This document shows positions 52,701 to 59,530 of a stretch of 64,000 bases of DNA, piece by piece. The DNA is from CAYXFD01 sp964464175 (GTDB taxonomy: Bacteria; Cloacimonadota; Cloacimonadia; Cloacimonadales; JAJBBL01). Position numbers and translations under genes: made by a program. Position 1 is the stretch's first letter, and each line of letters begins with the position of its first letter. The notes under the pieces are model-generated. The model was not told the DNA's origin. It ran no database searches and worked only from the letters and a program-made list of their open reading frames with translations. Location: contig CAYXFD010000010.1 in the NCBI GenBank assembly GCA_964464175.1, positions 28,081 to 92,080 on the forward strand, written 5' to 3'.

Positions 52701-54598
52701 CAACCGTTGACTTCACCCTCACCCCTTTGCCGACAGTCACGGTTTCCGGAAGAATTGTCGGTAGTGACCAGCCTGATATAGGGCTCGATAATGCCTTTAT
52801 TCTAATTGATGGATACAACTATTATGAAACTAACGGTGATGATAACGGTCTTTTCTCTATTCCGGGAGTTTATGCCGATCATACCTACACAATGACAGTC
52901 CAGAGAAGCGGTTACTCTACTCTGAATCAGGAAATTGCAGTAGGAGATATTGATCTCGATTTGGGGGATGTAGTCGTAAACGAGCTTGCTTTCCCGCCAT
53001 TTGACGTGACAGCTGTGCTAAGCCCGGATAATACAGAAGCTTATGTCGAATGGGTGTCTCCTGACGAATATGATCAGGTAGAATTCCGTTATGACGATGG
53101 AGTTCCCGTAACTGCAATCGGTTTACCCGATGGAACTGACAACTCCGTCCTGGGTGCAGTGCACCGCCGTTCAGCTATCCTAAATACTATTTCCTGGTAC
53201 ACAACAGGAGCAACAGCACACCCCTCGGTCAATGTCTTCATCTTCGGCTTGAATGCTCAGGGAACTCCGAACAGTAATGTTGTTCTCTATCAGGAGACAG
53301 AAGTACCTAACAATCATCTGCAATGGACTATTTACGAGCTTTCTGATGAAATCGAAGCTCCCAATGGCTTTTTCATCGGCTTGAGTGTCAACGGTAATTT
53401 AGGACTGGCAGCTGATGACGGGACTGGGGAGCCTTATAACTTTCAAAATGATACCCATTATTACACCTCGAACTTTACAACAGGAACCTGGTCAACTATG
53501 GAATCTGCCGGATTTACTAACAATTTCCTGATCCGTGCTCAGGGCTTTGATTTAGGTCCGGTCAGAGTTTCGGGAGAGATATCAACGCTCCGGGCAACTC
53601 AGTCCAACACCCAGGCTCCAGGCTCTGAACTGCGAAGCCAGAAAGTTTTCAATACTGATGATTTGGAATCGGTGGATTTGTCGGCTTTGGCAATCAACCC
53701 TCACCATCCTGCTCAGAATAAATCAATGACAAGCTTCCGGACAGACAGGATTTTAGTCGAATTTATTGTTTATCGATTACAGGCAGGGGATGAAGAAACA
53801 CCGGATCTTTGGGATGAAATAGCCACAGTACCGGTAACACAAACCTCTGTCACTGATATTGGAATAGCAGATATTCTCAACGGTTCCTACCGCTATGCCG
53901 TACGATCAGTTTATACAAACAACGTCCTGTCTCTTCCTTCTTTATCAAATATAATCGAATATGAAGAAAGCATCCCTTCCATCGCTAATCTGGAAGCTGA
54001 AGTTATCGGAAATGATGTCCACCTCAGCTGGGAAATCCAGCGTCAAGGTCAAAGCAACCGGGTAACCTGGACAGAGAGAGCGAATAGAGATCAAGGATCC
54101 GGTAGTCCTTGTAACAGAGCGTTATTAGGGTTTAGAATAACCCGAAACGGTCCGGTAATTGCTGACGGGATTATGAAAACCAGTTTTATTGATGAAGACT
54201 TAGAACCCGATGAATACTTATATTCGGTCATCGGTTTGTTTACCAATGGCAGTACAAATATGTTGTATGAAACGGCTATAGTTTACACCGGGATTGATGA
54301 TAATGATCCTTTAGTACCGTTAATCACAGAATTACTCGGTAACAGCCCAAACCCCTTTAATCCCGATACTGTAATCAGTTATTCGCTTGAAACCGAGGGC
54401 CCGGTTATGCTGGAGATCTTCAATATCCGGGGACAATTAGTTAAAACTATGGTTAACGAACACCAGCCCGCCGGAAGATACTCGGTAGTCTGGAAGGGAA
54501 AAGATGAAGCAGGAAGAAGTGCCGGCAGCGGAATCTACTTCTACCGAATGACCACCGCTTCCTACCGGGCTGCGAAAAAGATGATAATGCTAAAATAG
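46721..54598 (+). CDS. Giant secreted modular protein with beta-helix and type IX-style sorting domain
   Basis: A 2625-residue paralogue of the preceding protein. Order: signal peptide (1-23), LWEENFDPPHVGW module (24-165), CARDB-like module (170-275), beta module (277-455), a second CARDB-like module (456-565), a right-handed beta-helix (571-1020, PbH1-like turns), carboxypeptidase-regulatory-like pairs (1023-1195), a MAM-like module starting YDFEDGEQGW (1210-1405), Fn3-like modules, a second beta module like that of its neighbour, another regulatory-like pair (VSGRIVGSDQPD), more Fn3-like modules and a sorting domain from NPFNPDT to KMIMLK. ATG 46721 follows AAAAGGAGA. Length and repeats make it prone to assembly error. 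Likely surface adhesin; substrate unknown. Confidence 0.87.
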   Translation: MKSLLLSTLLIILLSIPSLALAQTYLWEENFDPPHVGWTLEDNWSMQTGNMYFNWSPSVTDYNLSASSPVITLPDNAGDLLVTQYATYFSYVDEAFEIAVLHGDEVDILWSHTGPNNWGTSGGSLLTLSLIPYQNQNIQIRFRSYGTSTYNTDGWWIYHLAIEGSFDDDLEALSIAGPTTPSVGTTADYTVTVRNNGVNTQTNYTVKLMKQGEIELGSVPGTVIETGETADFTFSWTPAEEGPTFLYGEVELDDDEVPENDTTVPYNIVVMPDDVLVVTIGTGTETNTTTGAAPVNIYYRSIRTQTVYTAAELNQQGLYGTNEFISLAYYVTSPPLYNMPNFRIRMRHTTATDASEHIEGPYELVYQNASFMPEGDSWNLMALANPFEWNGIDNILVDTAFDMVEPTYNASGQQYIFASDNGMRYIRSDSSNQGEAVTTLIAAYKPQLQIQYTPGMIYEDDMAAITISGPPNLSPGSEGTFFITVRNMGTNDQDNYPIRLMRDGDIELTSIVGTVNLEQYQSHTYEVNWTPAIADEGVLTIWGEVALVGDENPVNNTTYTIDLVVADAFSGVYSINHDGTGDFISFTQALNSLTAVGVDGPTVFEVADGTYTEQLVVTEIMGASETNTITFTGTGDTIDDVELTYNPSDTNNRHIVKLDGAKHVRFDNLKISVDETAGYGWVFHITNASENIEITNCHLSTVTTSTSTFYSGIIVSGSPTGSTTTGNNVNTILIESNTIVGGYYGITLVGAAETLLQNATVTGNTIQDAYYHGIYANQTTEPVISENSINMRSEGTTTNFGSAIYSMNSDGPFEFSRNRILNPGQYGIYISASNSTEQPSLIANNMIGGGFRNTGTLAAGIYITTSSNVGVYYNSINNDSLSGRGIYSLDTVTQLYIKNNSFVFSGTGNGYAAYHVSTAGLAAHDHNNYYSGTSSNFVYYGAEISNLSALQAVNIPENNDQNSLDVDPLYLDNYNLDIDPASQLIGAAVPLPEVLTDFHGNPRHLEYPTLGAHEIDLANFGTLDGFVFDLSDNEPLSGVNVQVGDTNYSTLSGDNGTFLIPFVMQGTYSVTASLFGYHDQTIENVVIIPEETTTLTFNIAQLANVTVSGQVVGSDYPTVGIENAELFLTGYHDYNTISGANGMFTIPNVYSNHTYTLTIYAEGYSVYQEDVIVGNTDLDLGILIVDEIAFPPRNVIATQSADDTSVDLIWNTPIPVVSYLYDFEDGEQGWTTGAIGGAADHWQLGTPAQTNINSAHSGTNAWMTRLNQDYDNNANTWLRSPELDLTNMQDVYFSVWLNIWCESGFDGMILEASTDGGNNWIHVRSDDSAPFEFYNNSSTSGPIDPPKWSGRTPGVHGIWTEFSTFIPELAGENSVYFRFRFGSDSSVITEGIAVDDVYIGQEPPSDIVSDLTANTQILLFDTEQERSSRLIEGYVIYRFLYEDLNNEDNWLELATVADTTYTDLTWDTAAGGFYRYAVKGEYTNNVLSPPAISNWVGKDMTTNVTVNITTDVGDSAEGAAVQLFYQDQDPDGNSPVFSGTAAGTDPSVATLLNVLRGIYNIEVTLPGYTTYTQSDVNIQTPTVLDVVLDEIPYPPVNLVYTAGNNLVSLGWDAPNPAAMRDNPNTPSYSEVFSKLQEMGITDKEEMEREIRAILSSSSGNLQAENRNSRNETRTNNRNNRALLGYNVYRDGMQINTDPVEVTVYNDTTVENNVTYIYYVTAVYTLSESEPSNSISVVPGPNQLIIIGEDTTSANTLPFNFYWRNSLSQTIYMADELNIAGVITQIQYYSSFSTDLQNMPVKIWMGLTNQTDLTAGWIPSTQLELVFDDNVDFPSGENTIAIDLDEFFFYDGTQNLVVFANRPMDTTYYSSLDHFYYSTTAHENRSRNINSDSVEYDPANPPDGGTLTNRVPNTGLYVVTVGMGSLDGYVYDENDQPMAGAMITVAGTDFVQYSNVQGFYLFPFMYEGTHSVTASKFGYYDGVAENVVVEEYETTTVDFTLTPLPTVTVSGRIVGSDQPDIGLDNAFILIDGYNYYETNGDDNGLFSIPGVYADHTYTMTVQRSGYSTLNQEIAVGDIDLDLGDVVVNELAFPPFDVTAVLSPDNTEAYVEWVSPDEYDQVEFRYDDGVPVTAIGLPDGTDNSVLGAVHRRSAILNTISWYTTGATAHPSVNVFIFGLNAQGTPNSNVVLYQETEVPNNHLQWTIYELSDEIEAPNGFFIGLSVNGNLGLAADDGTGEPYNFQNDTHYYTSNFTTGTWSTMESAGFTNNFLIRAQGFDLGPVRVSGEISTLRATQSNTQAPGSELRSQKVFNTDDLESVDLSALAINPHHPAQNKSMTSFRTDRILVEFIVYRLQAGDEETPDLWDEIATVPVTQTSVTDIGIADILNGSYRYAVRSVYTNNVLSLPSLSNIIEYEESIPSIANLEAEVIGNDVHLSWEIQRQGQSNRVTWTERANRDQGSGSPCNRALLGFRITRNGPVIADGIMKTSFIDEDLEPDEYLYSVIGLFTNGSTNMLYETAIVYTGIDDNDPLVPLITELLGNSPNPFNPDTVISYSLETEGPVMLEIFNIRGQLVKTMVNEHQPAGRYSVVWKGKDEAGRSAGSGIYFYRMTTASYRAAKKMIMLK

Positions 54599-54726
54599 AG
54601 CAGATAGATATTACTCCCTAATAGCTTGCATTTTGGCTCAGAGAAAGCCGGATAGTTTTAATAACTGATCAGGATAGCTTTATCTAAAAGAAAGACGAAT
54701 CAAGTTATAGGTTGAAGATGTCCTTT

Positions 54727-54754
54727 CCCGGTCTGTCAACCCGGGTGGTTTTTT
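54727..54754 (+). terminator. Intrinsic terminator after the giant protein gene
   Basis: CCCGG pairs with CCGGG across a nine-base loop, extended by weaker pairs, and is followed by TGG and six T residues. It lies 129 bases past the stop codon. Confidence 0.6.
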
Positions 54755-54920
54755 CTTTGTTGCTGCGACCCGGTTCTGGGCAGCTAAATACCTGCTTGAC
54801 AGATAGGAGAGAGTCCAATCTCTTTCTTGCTTACCGGTTGATTGCGTTCTCTCTTTGTGGAAAGCCTTATAGTGAGTGATTCAAGCAGGAGGAACTCACC
54901 ACCCCTGAAAAAAAGCAGGA

Positions 54921-55340
54921 GGAAGGAGCAGCAGGGGAAAGGGCGGTTCGTGAACCGCCCCTACGCGTAATTTATGGCGATAGTCAGTTGTAAATACCAA
55001 TCCCGGGGACATCTCTGCCCTGGAAAAGATAAAACCAGAGCTGGAAGCTCCGGGTACGAACAAATAAAGAAAAACCTGCGGAAGAGCAGCAGGGAGAAGG
55101 GCGGTTCGTGAACCGCCCCTACGCGTAATTTATGGCGATAGTCAGTTGTAANNNNNNNNNNNNNNNNNNNNNNNNNNNNNNNNNNNNNNNNNNNNNNNNN
55201 NNNNNNNNNNNNNNNNNNNNNNNNNNNNNNNNNNNNNNNNNNNNNNNNNNNATACCAATCCCGGGGACATCTCTGCCCTGGAAAAGATAAAACCAGAGCT
55301 GGAAGCTCCGGGTACGAACAAATAAAGAAAAACCTGCGTA
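54921..55340. repeat. Tandem repeat array, 158-bp unit, interrupted by an assembly gap
   Basis: The block beginning GGGCGGTTCGTGAACCGCCC occurs at 54941 and again at 55099, a period of 158 bases, with near-identical sequence between. A third copy resumes after the N run at 55252 and diverges near 55336. Each unit holds the 9-bp palindromic stem GGGCGGTTC/GAACCGCCC plus a smaller GAGCT/AGCTC hairpin. There are no spacers, so it is not CRISPR. It is non-coding and sits in the 1-kb gap between the giant gene and the Nqr operon; the remainder of that gap, 54599-54920 and 55341-55633, shows no gene. Confidence 0.9.
55152..55251. other. Assembly gap (100 N) inside the tandem repeat
   Basis: Exactly 100 N. 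The base before the gap (end of CAGTTGTAA) and the base after it (ATACCAATC) are directly adjacent in the intact repeat copy at 54985-55002, so both contigs ended at the same repeat phase and the true gap length is unknown. Confidence 0.97.
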
Positions 55341-55633
55341 AGGGCAGCAAGAAAAAGCTACCCCGGTGAGAGATGAAAGGATTTCACAAAACAGTTGAAG
55401 AAGCTTGTTTCTCGATTTCTAAACCTTTTCAGACATAAGAATTGTCTCCGGACGTTTGTCAAAAAAAAGACAAGATAGCAGCATTTGAAGCAATCATCCA
55501 ATGAGTATTGATAGGGCAGTACAATCTTTTGTGTAAAAATATGAACAGTCTCTCCCTTAGAAGCAGAATCAAAGAACAAAAAAAAGTTGACCATTACTAA
55601 TAATTTAATTGAGAGTGTCTGCGGAGACGGGTT

Positions 55634-56548
55634 ATGAAAATTGAGATAATGAAACAGCCGGTGATGTTCAGGGTGCTATACGCTTTGACCCCGATATCTC
55701 TCTATTCCATCTTCCTTTTCGGCTGGCAGGTTTTAGCTCTCATAGCGGTTAGCAATATCTCAGCCTTTCTGGCAGAATATCTCTTCATCCGAAACAAGCC
55801 GGGCGGCAAGGTTACTTCAGCCGTATTTGTAACAGGTACACTGCTCGGACTGATCCTACCCCCCACCCTTCCCCTCTGGATGGCAGCAATTGGAGCTTTT
55901 ACCGCCATTGTTTTCGGAAAGATGATCTTCGGGGGTTTCGGAATGAATCTTTTCAACCCGGCCATAGTTGGCAGGACTTTTCTCTATGTTACTTTTGCTA
56001 ACTACATGACCGTCAGATGGCAGTCTCCCTTTACTTCTCTTCCGGGCGGTTTTGCCCGCTATTCTAATCTTGCTGCTATTACCTCCGCAACCCCCATTGT
56101 TAGTGAGAATACCTTCCGGCTGGGGCAGATCTTTACCGGTCAGATCCCGGGGAGTGCCGGAGAAACATCTGCTTTACTCATTATCTTAGCCGGCATCTAT
56201 CTTATCTTGACTAAAACCGCCAAGTGGCAGGCTATGCTTTCGACCCTGCTCAGTTTCCTTCTCTTTACAGCAATCTTTTACCAGGGTTCAAATCCGCTCT
56301 ATTATCTCTTCAGTGGTGGTTTTCTTTTCGGTACTGTTTTTATGGTTACCGACCCGATTTCCATGCCGAAGAATAAGTATGCTGTCTGGATCTTCGGTTT
56401 ACTGGTCGGTTTCCTGACGGTCTTTATCCGCAAGTTCTCACTCTGGAGTGAGGGTTTCATGTTCGCTTTACTGTTAGCCAACTCCTTCCTCCCAATAATA
56501 GAATACGGACTGACAATGAAAAAGAAACCGGTAAAAGCTAAGCCCTAG
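55634..56548 (+). CDS. nqrB: Na+-translocating NADH:quinone oxidoreductase subunit B-like (RnfD-length)
   Basis: A 304-residue membrane protein of the NqrB/RnfD family. FGGFGMNLFNPAIVGRTFL is the conserved loop and helix, and Thr153 in AAITSATP is the expected site of covalent FMN attachment. About 8-9 hydrophobic segments are visible. It has no N-terminal extension of about 100 residues found in classical NqrB, so its length is closer to RnfD, while the GRTFL sequence is NqrB-like. ATG 55634 follows GGAG with a seven-base spacer. It begins an operon with four further subunits. No nqrA or rnfC gene is seen upstream. Confidence 0.87.
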   Translation: MKIEIMKQPVMFRVLYALTPISLYSIFLFGWQVLALIAVSNISAFLAEYLFIRNKPGGKVTSAVFVTGTLLGLILPPTLPLWMAAIGAFTAIVFGKMIFGGFGMNLFNPAIVGRTFLYVTFANYMTVRWQSPFTSLPGGFARYSNLAAITSATPIVSENTFRLGQIFTGQIPGSAGETSALLIILAGIYLILTKTAKWQAMLSTLLSFLLFTAIFYQGSNPLYYLFSGGFLFGTVFMVTDPISMPKNKYAVWIFGLLVGFLTVFIRKFSLWSEGFMFALLLANSFLPIIEYGLTMKKKPVKAKP

Positions 56549-56555
56549 GAATATC

Positions 56556-57176
56556 ATGGAACAGGAGAGAATACCCTTTTCGGAAACACGTCTTTATCCG
56601 GTCATCTTCATGCTGATCGTAGCTCTCTTCTTCGGGACGATCTTAGCTGCCTTGTATCACAACACCACTGCCCGGATCGAAGAGAACCGCCGGATAAGAT
56701 TACAGAGAGCAGTCCTCAACTCCTTCGGATTACCGGTAGATAATGTCGAGGAGGATTACCCAGAATACATCAGGGAAGAAGAACACCGATCCCTATTCTA
56801 TTATAAGGCAGTTGACGACACTTTGACTCTCGGATACTGCTTTCCGATCGAAGGTCAGGGACTCTGGGGAAGCATCTCGGCCCTTTTAGCGGTAAATGTA
56901 GAATTTACCCGGATTATTGCCCTGGAGATCCTGGATCAGAATGAAACCCCCGGGCTGGGCGGCAGAATAACAGAAGAGGATTTTCTGGGTAATTTCAGAG
57001 AAAAAGACTTCATCTCTGACCGGCAGATAGTAGAATTCAGACTCATTCCCGAAGACGATTCACCGGGTAAGTATGACGTTAACCAGATAACCGGAGCCAC
57101 CTCATCCAGCCGGGCTGTAGTCTCCATGGTCTATAACAATCTCCGGCAGATAAGAGATTTCTTCGAGGCTGAGTGA
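56556..57176 (+). CDS. nqrC: Nqr/Rnf subunit C/G (FMN-binding)
   Basis: A 206-residue protein with one N-terminal transmembrane helix (about 13-35) and a periplasmic FMN-binding domain. The covalent-FMN threonine is Thr182 in ITGATSSS, equivalent to the SGAT motif of NqrC and RnfG; NETPGLGGRI near 129-137 is the family's other signature. Seven bases follow the previous stop, and the TGA stop overlaps the ATG of the next gene, indicating translational coupling. It receives electrons within the membrane complex. Confidence 0.92.
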   Translation: MEQERIPFSETRLYPVIFMLIVALFFGTILAALYHNTTARIEENRRIRLQRAVLNSFGLPVDNVEEDYPEYIREEEHRSLFYYKAVDDTLTLGYCFPIEGQGLWGSISALLAVNVEFTRIIALEILDQNETPGLGGRITEEDFLGNFREKDFISDRQIVEFRLIPEDDSPGKYDVNQITGATSSSRAVVSMVYNNLRQIRDFFEAE

Positions 57177-57772
57177 TGAAAAAGAGTGAGATCTTCCTCA
57201 ACGGAGCTCTGAAAGACAATTCCATCTGGCGACAGGTTCTCGGTATCTGTTCTGCTCTTGCCGTGACCAATTTGATGATCAATAGTCTGGTTATGGGTTT
57301 GGGTGTTATCTTCACTCTGGCTCTCTCCAGTTTTACCATCTCCCTCTTACGGGACTATACCCCCCGCCGGGTCAGAATGATGGTTCAAACTCTGATTATA
57401 GCATCTTATGTCATCATCGTCGATATATTTCTCAAAGGATTTTTCCCCGAGATCAGCAGAGCTCTGGGGCCTTATGTAGGTCTGATAATCACTAATTGTA
57501 TCATCATGGGACGGGCAGAGGCTTTCGCGCAGAAGAACAATCCCTTTGATTCTCTCATCGACGGGGTTGCTGCCGGTACAGGTTATACCCTTGTCCTGCT
57601 CCTGATCGCCTTTTTCCGGGAACTGCTCGGTTTCGGTTCTCTCTTCGGATTTCAGATACTCGGTGACTGGTGGGTCTCCTGGTCGATAATGGTAATGGCT
57701 CCGAGCGCCTTTTTCCTGCTCGGTCTTTTGATCTGGTTCATCAATTATCGTTATTATACCAAAGCATCCTGA
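57176..57772 (+). CDS. nqrD: Na+-translocating NADH:quinone oxidoreductase subunit D
   Basis: A 198-residue membrane subunit of NqrD/RnfE type with about six helices. The cysteines that help hold the intramembrane Fe centre are Cys25 in LGICSALAV and Cys108 in IITNCIIMGRAEAFA. The latter block, with MGRAEAFA, is highly conserved in NqrD. ATG at 57176 overlaps the previous stop (TGATG); a GTG three bases earlier is also in frame but less likely. nqrE follows 12 bases after the stop. Confidence 0.94.
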   Translation: MKKSEIFLNGALKDNSIWRQVLGICSALAVTNLMINSLVMGLGVIFTLALSSFTISLLRDYTPRRVRMMVQTLIIASYVIIVDIFLKGFFPEISRALGPYVGLIITNCIIMGRAEAFAQKNNPFDSLIDGVAAGTGYTLVLLLIAFFRELLGFGSLFGFQILGDWWVSWSIMVMAPSAFFLLGLLIWFINYRYYTKAS

Positions 57773-57784
57773 GGTAAATGAATC

Positions 57785-58372
57785 ATGGATATCAACCCCT
57801 TTGTCATCTTTTTGGCTGCGATCTTTACCGGCAACATCCTGCTCACCTATTTTCTCGGGATGTGCTCCTATCTCTCCGTTTCCAAAGAGATAGAATCCTC
57901 TGCCGGCTTGGGAATGGCTGTTTTCTTTGTCCTGACTCTGACCTCCGCTATCAACTATCTGGTCTATCATTATCTGCTTGTTCCTATGGATCTGGTATAT
58001 TTGCAATATATTGTCTTTATTATTGTCATTGCCGCTTTTGTACAGTTGACCGAGATAGTTATCGAAAGATTCTCTCCGGTTCTCTATTATTCACTTGGGA
58101 TCTTTCTCCCTCTGATAACGGTAAATTGTGCCATCCTGGGGGTTTCTCTCTTTCTGATCATCCGTCAATACAGCTTTATCCAATCGGTAGCTTACGGTGC
58201 CGGCAGCGGAATAGGCTGGCTGGTAGCCATTCTTGCTTTAGCCGGAATCCGTAACAGGCTGAAAGAGAAATATCTCCCCAGAGGAATGAATAATGCCGCT
58301 ATAAGCCTGATCATTACCGGGATAATGGCTCTTGCCTTTATCGGATTTTCCGGTGTGGCAATCATCCAGTAG
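57785..58372 (+). CDS. nqrE: Na+-translocating NADH:quinone oxidoreductase subunit E
   Basis: A 195-residue membrane subunit of the NqrE/RnfA type, homologous to NqrD with inverted topology. Cys27 in YFLGMCSYLSVSK and Cys115 in GIFLPLITVNCAILG are the partner cysteines of the intramembrane Fe centre. About six helices are visible. The C-terminal GSGIGWLVAILALAGIR block matches NqrE more than RnfA. Its stop is 21 bases before the ATG of nqrF. Confidence 0.94.
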   Translation: MDINPFVIFLAAIFTGNILLTYFLGMCSYLSVSKEIESSAGLGMAVFFVLTLTSAINYLVYHYLLVPMDLVYLQYIVFIIVIAAFVQLTEIVIERFSPVLYYSLGIFLPLITVNCAILGVSLFLIIRQYSFIQSVAYGAGSGIGWLVAILALAGIRNRLKEKYLPRGMNNAAISLIITGIMALAFIGFSGVAIIQ

Positions 58373-58393
58373 GATTTGAAAGGTAATCTCCTG

Positions 58394-59491
58394 ATGTTGG
58401 GTCTGATAATCGTAAATGTTCTTGTCTTTGCCGGAATAGGTGGGTTGCTTGCCCTGTTACTCGTTCTGGCAGATTTCTTTCTGGCAAATTACGGAGACTG
58501 CCTGATAGAGATTAACAATAAAAAAAAGCTAACCGTCAAAGGGGGCAATTCCCTCCTCAACTCTCTCAGTGAGAATGATATTTTTATCCCTTCAGCCTGC
58601 GGCGGAAGAGGAACCTGCGGATTATGCAAACTTCAGGTCAGCGAGGGTGGCGGTCCTTTATTACCTACCGAAAAACCATACCTGACCGCTGAAGAAATTT
58701 CTCAAAACTACCGCCTTTCCTGCCAGGTAAAAGTCAAGACTGATATCAGTATTTCTATTCCCGAAGAACTGTTCTCGATCAGAAAATTCAAAGGGGTAAT
58801 GGAGAAAATGATCGACTATACCTACGATACCAAAGGGGTGATCATCAAACTCATAGAACCGAAAAGCATCGATTTCAAAGCCGGTCAATATATCCAGTTA
58901 CAGTCGAAAAAATACCCGAAAGCCAAACAGGTTGTCAGCCGCGCCTATTCGATGGCAAACAGTCCGGAGAACAACGACCACGTCGAACTGATTATCAGGA
59001 GAGTTCCCGAGGGAATAATGACCACCTTTATTCATGATTATTGCAGAAAAGATGATCAGTTGACCTTAACCGGACCGTATGGAGATTTTTATATTCGTGA
59101 TTCCGATGCAGATATGATCTTTGTGGCAGGAGGTTCAGGGATGGCACCTTTCAAAGGTATCATGGAGGAACTCTGCCGGAAGGAATGCCAACGGCATATC
59201 CTGTTTTTCTTCGGAGCAAGAACGACAAAGGATCTATTCCTGACCGCAGAAATGAAAGAATATGAGAAAAAGATGGCTGCTTTCTCTTATCACCCTGTCA
59301 TCTCACAACCTGAAGCGAGTCCTGATTGGAAAGGCTTGACAGGATATATACCCCCTCTTCTGGAAAAATATGTCAGAGATCCGGCGAAGACCGAAGGTTA
59401 TCTCTGCGGCAGCCCGGCGCTCCTTGCCGCCACGGAAAAGAAGATGAGAGAGATTGGTATTGACAAGATTTTCTATGACAGTTTTGGGTAA
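58394..59491 (+). CDS. nqrF: Na+-translocating NADH:quinone oxidoreductase subunit F
   Basis: NqrF takes electrons from NADH. The 365-residue product has an N-terminal transmembrane helix (about 2-30), a 2Fe-2S ferredoxin domain with Cys69, Cys75, Cys78 and Cys110 (CGGRGTCGLC...RLSC), an FAD-binding domain with SRAYSMANSPEN, and an NADH-binding domain with VAGGSGMAPFKG and YLCGSPALLAA, ending in YDSFG. The frame can start at TTG 58376, but ATG 58394 has an AAAGGT box and gives a normal N-terminus. It is the NADH entry point expected of Nqr rather than the ferredoxin-linked RnfB/RnfC. Confidence 0.93.
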   Translation: MLGLIIVNVLVFAGIGGLLALLLVLADFFLANYGDCLIEINNKKKLTVKGGNSLLNSLSENDIFIPSACGGRGTCGLCKLQVSEGGGPLLPTEKPYLTAEEISQNYRLSCQVKVKTDISISIPEELFSIRKFKGVMEKMIDYTYDTKGVIIKLIEPKSIDFKAGQYIQLQSKKYPKAKQVVSRAYSMANSPENNDHVELIIRRVPEGIMTTFIHDYCRKDDQLTLTGPYGDFYIRDSDADMIFVAGGSGMAPFKGIMEELCRKECQRHILFFFGARTTKDLFLTAEMKEYEKKMAAFSYHPVISQPEASPDWKGLTGYIPPLLEKYVRDPAKTEGYLCGSPALLAATEKKMREIGIDKIFYDSFG

Positions 59492-59530
59492 TCGATATTA
59501 TCTTTTTATATTATAGATACTGAGGTGACA

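Noticed and set aside
54921..55340. CRISPR array
   Set aside because: The unit is 158 bases with no spacer of variable sequence and no cas gene nearby.
54961..55350. A minus-strand open frame crossing the N gap
   Set aside because: It arises from repeats and placeholder N bases; the 158-bp unit is not a multiple of three, and no ribosome-binding site is seen.
55634..59491. Naming the cluster as Rnf
   Set aside because: The last subunit has the NADH/FAD/2Fe-2S domains of NqrF, and the D and E subunits match Nqr; the Rnf B and C ferredoxin-type subunits are missing.
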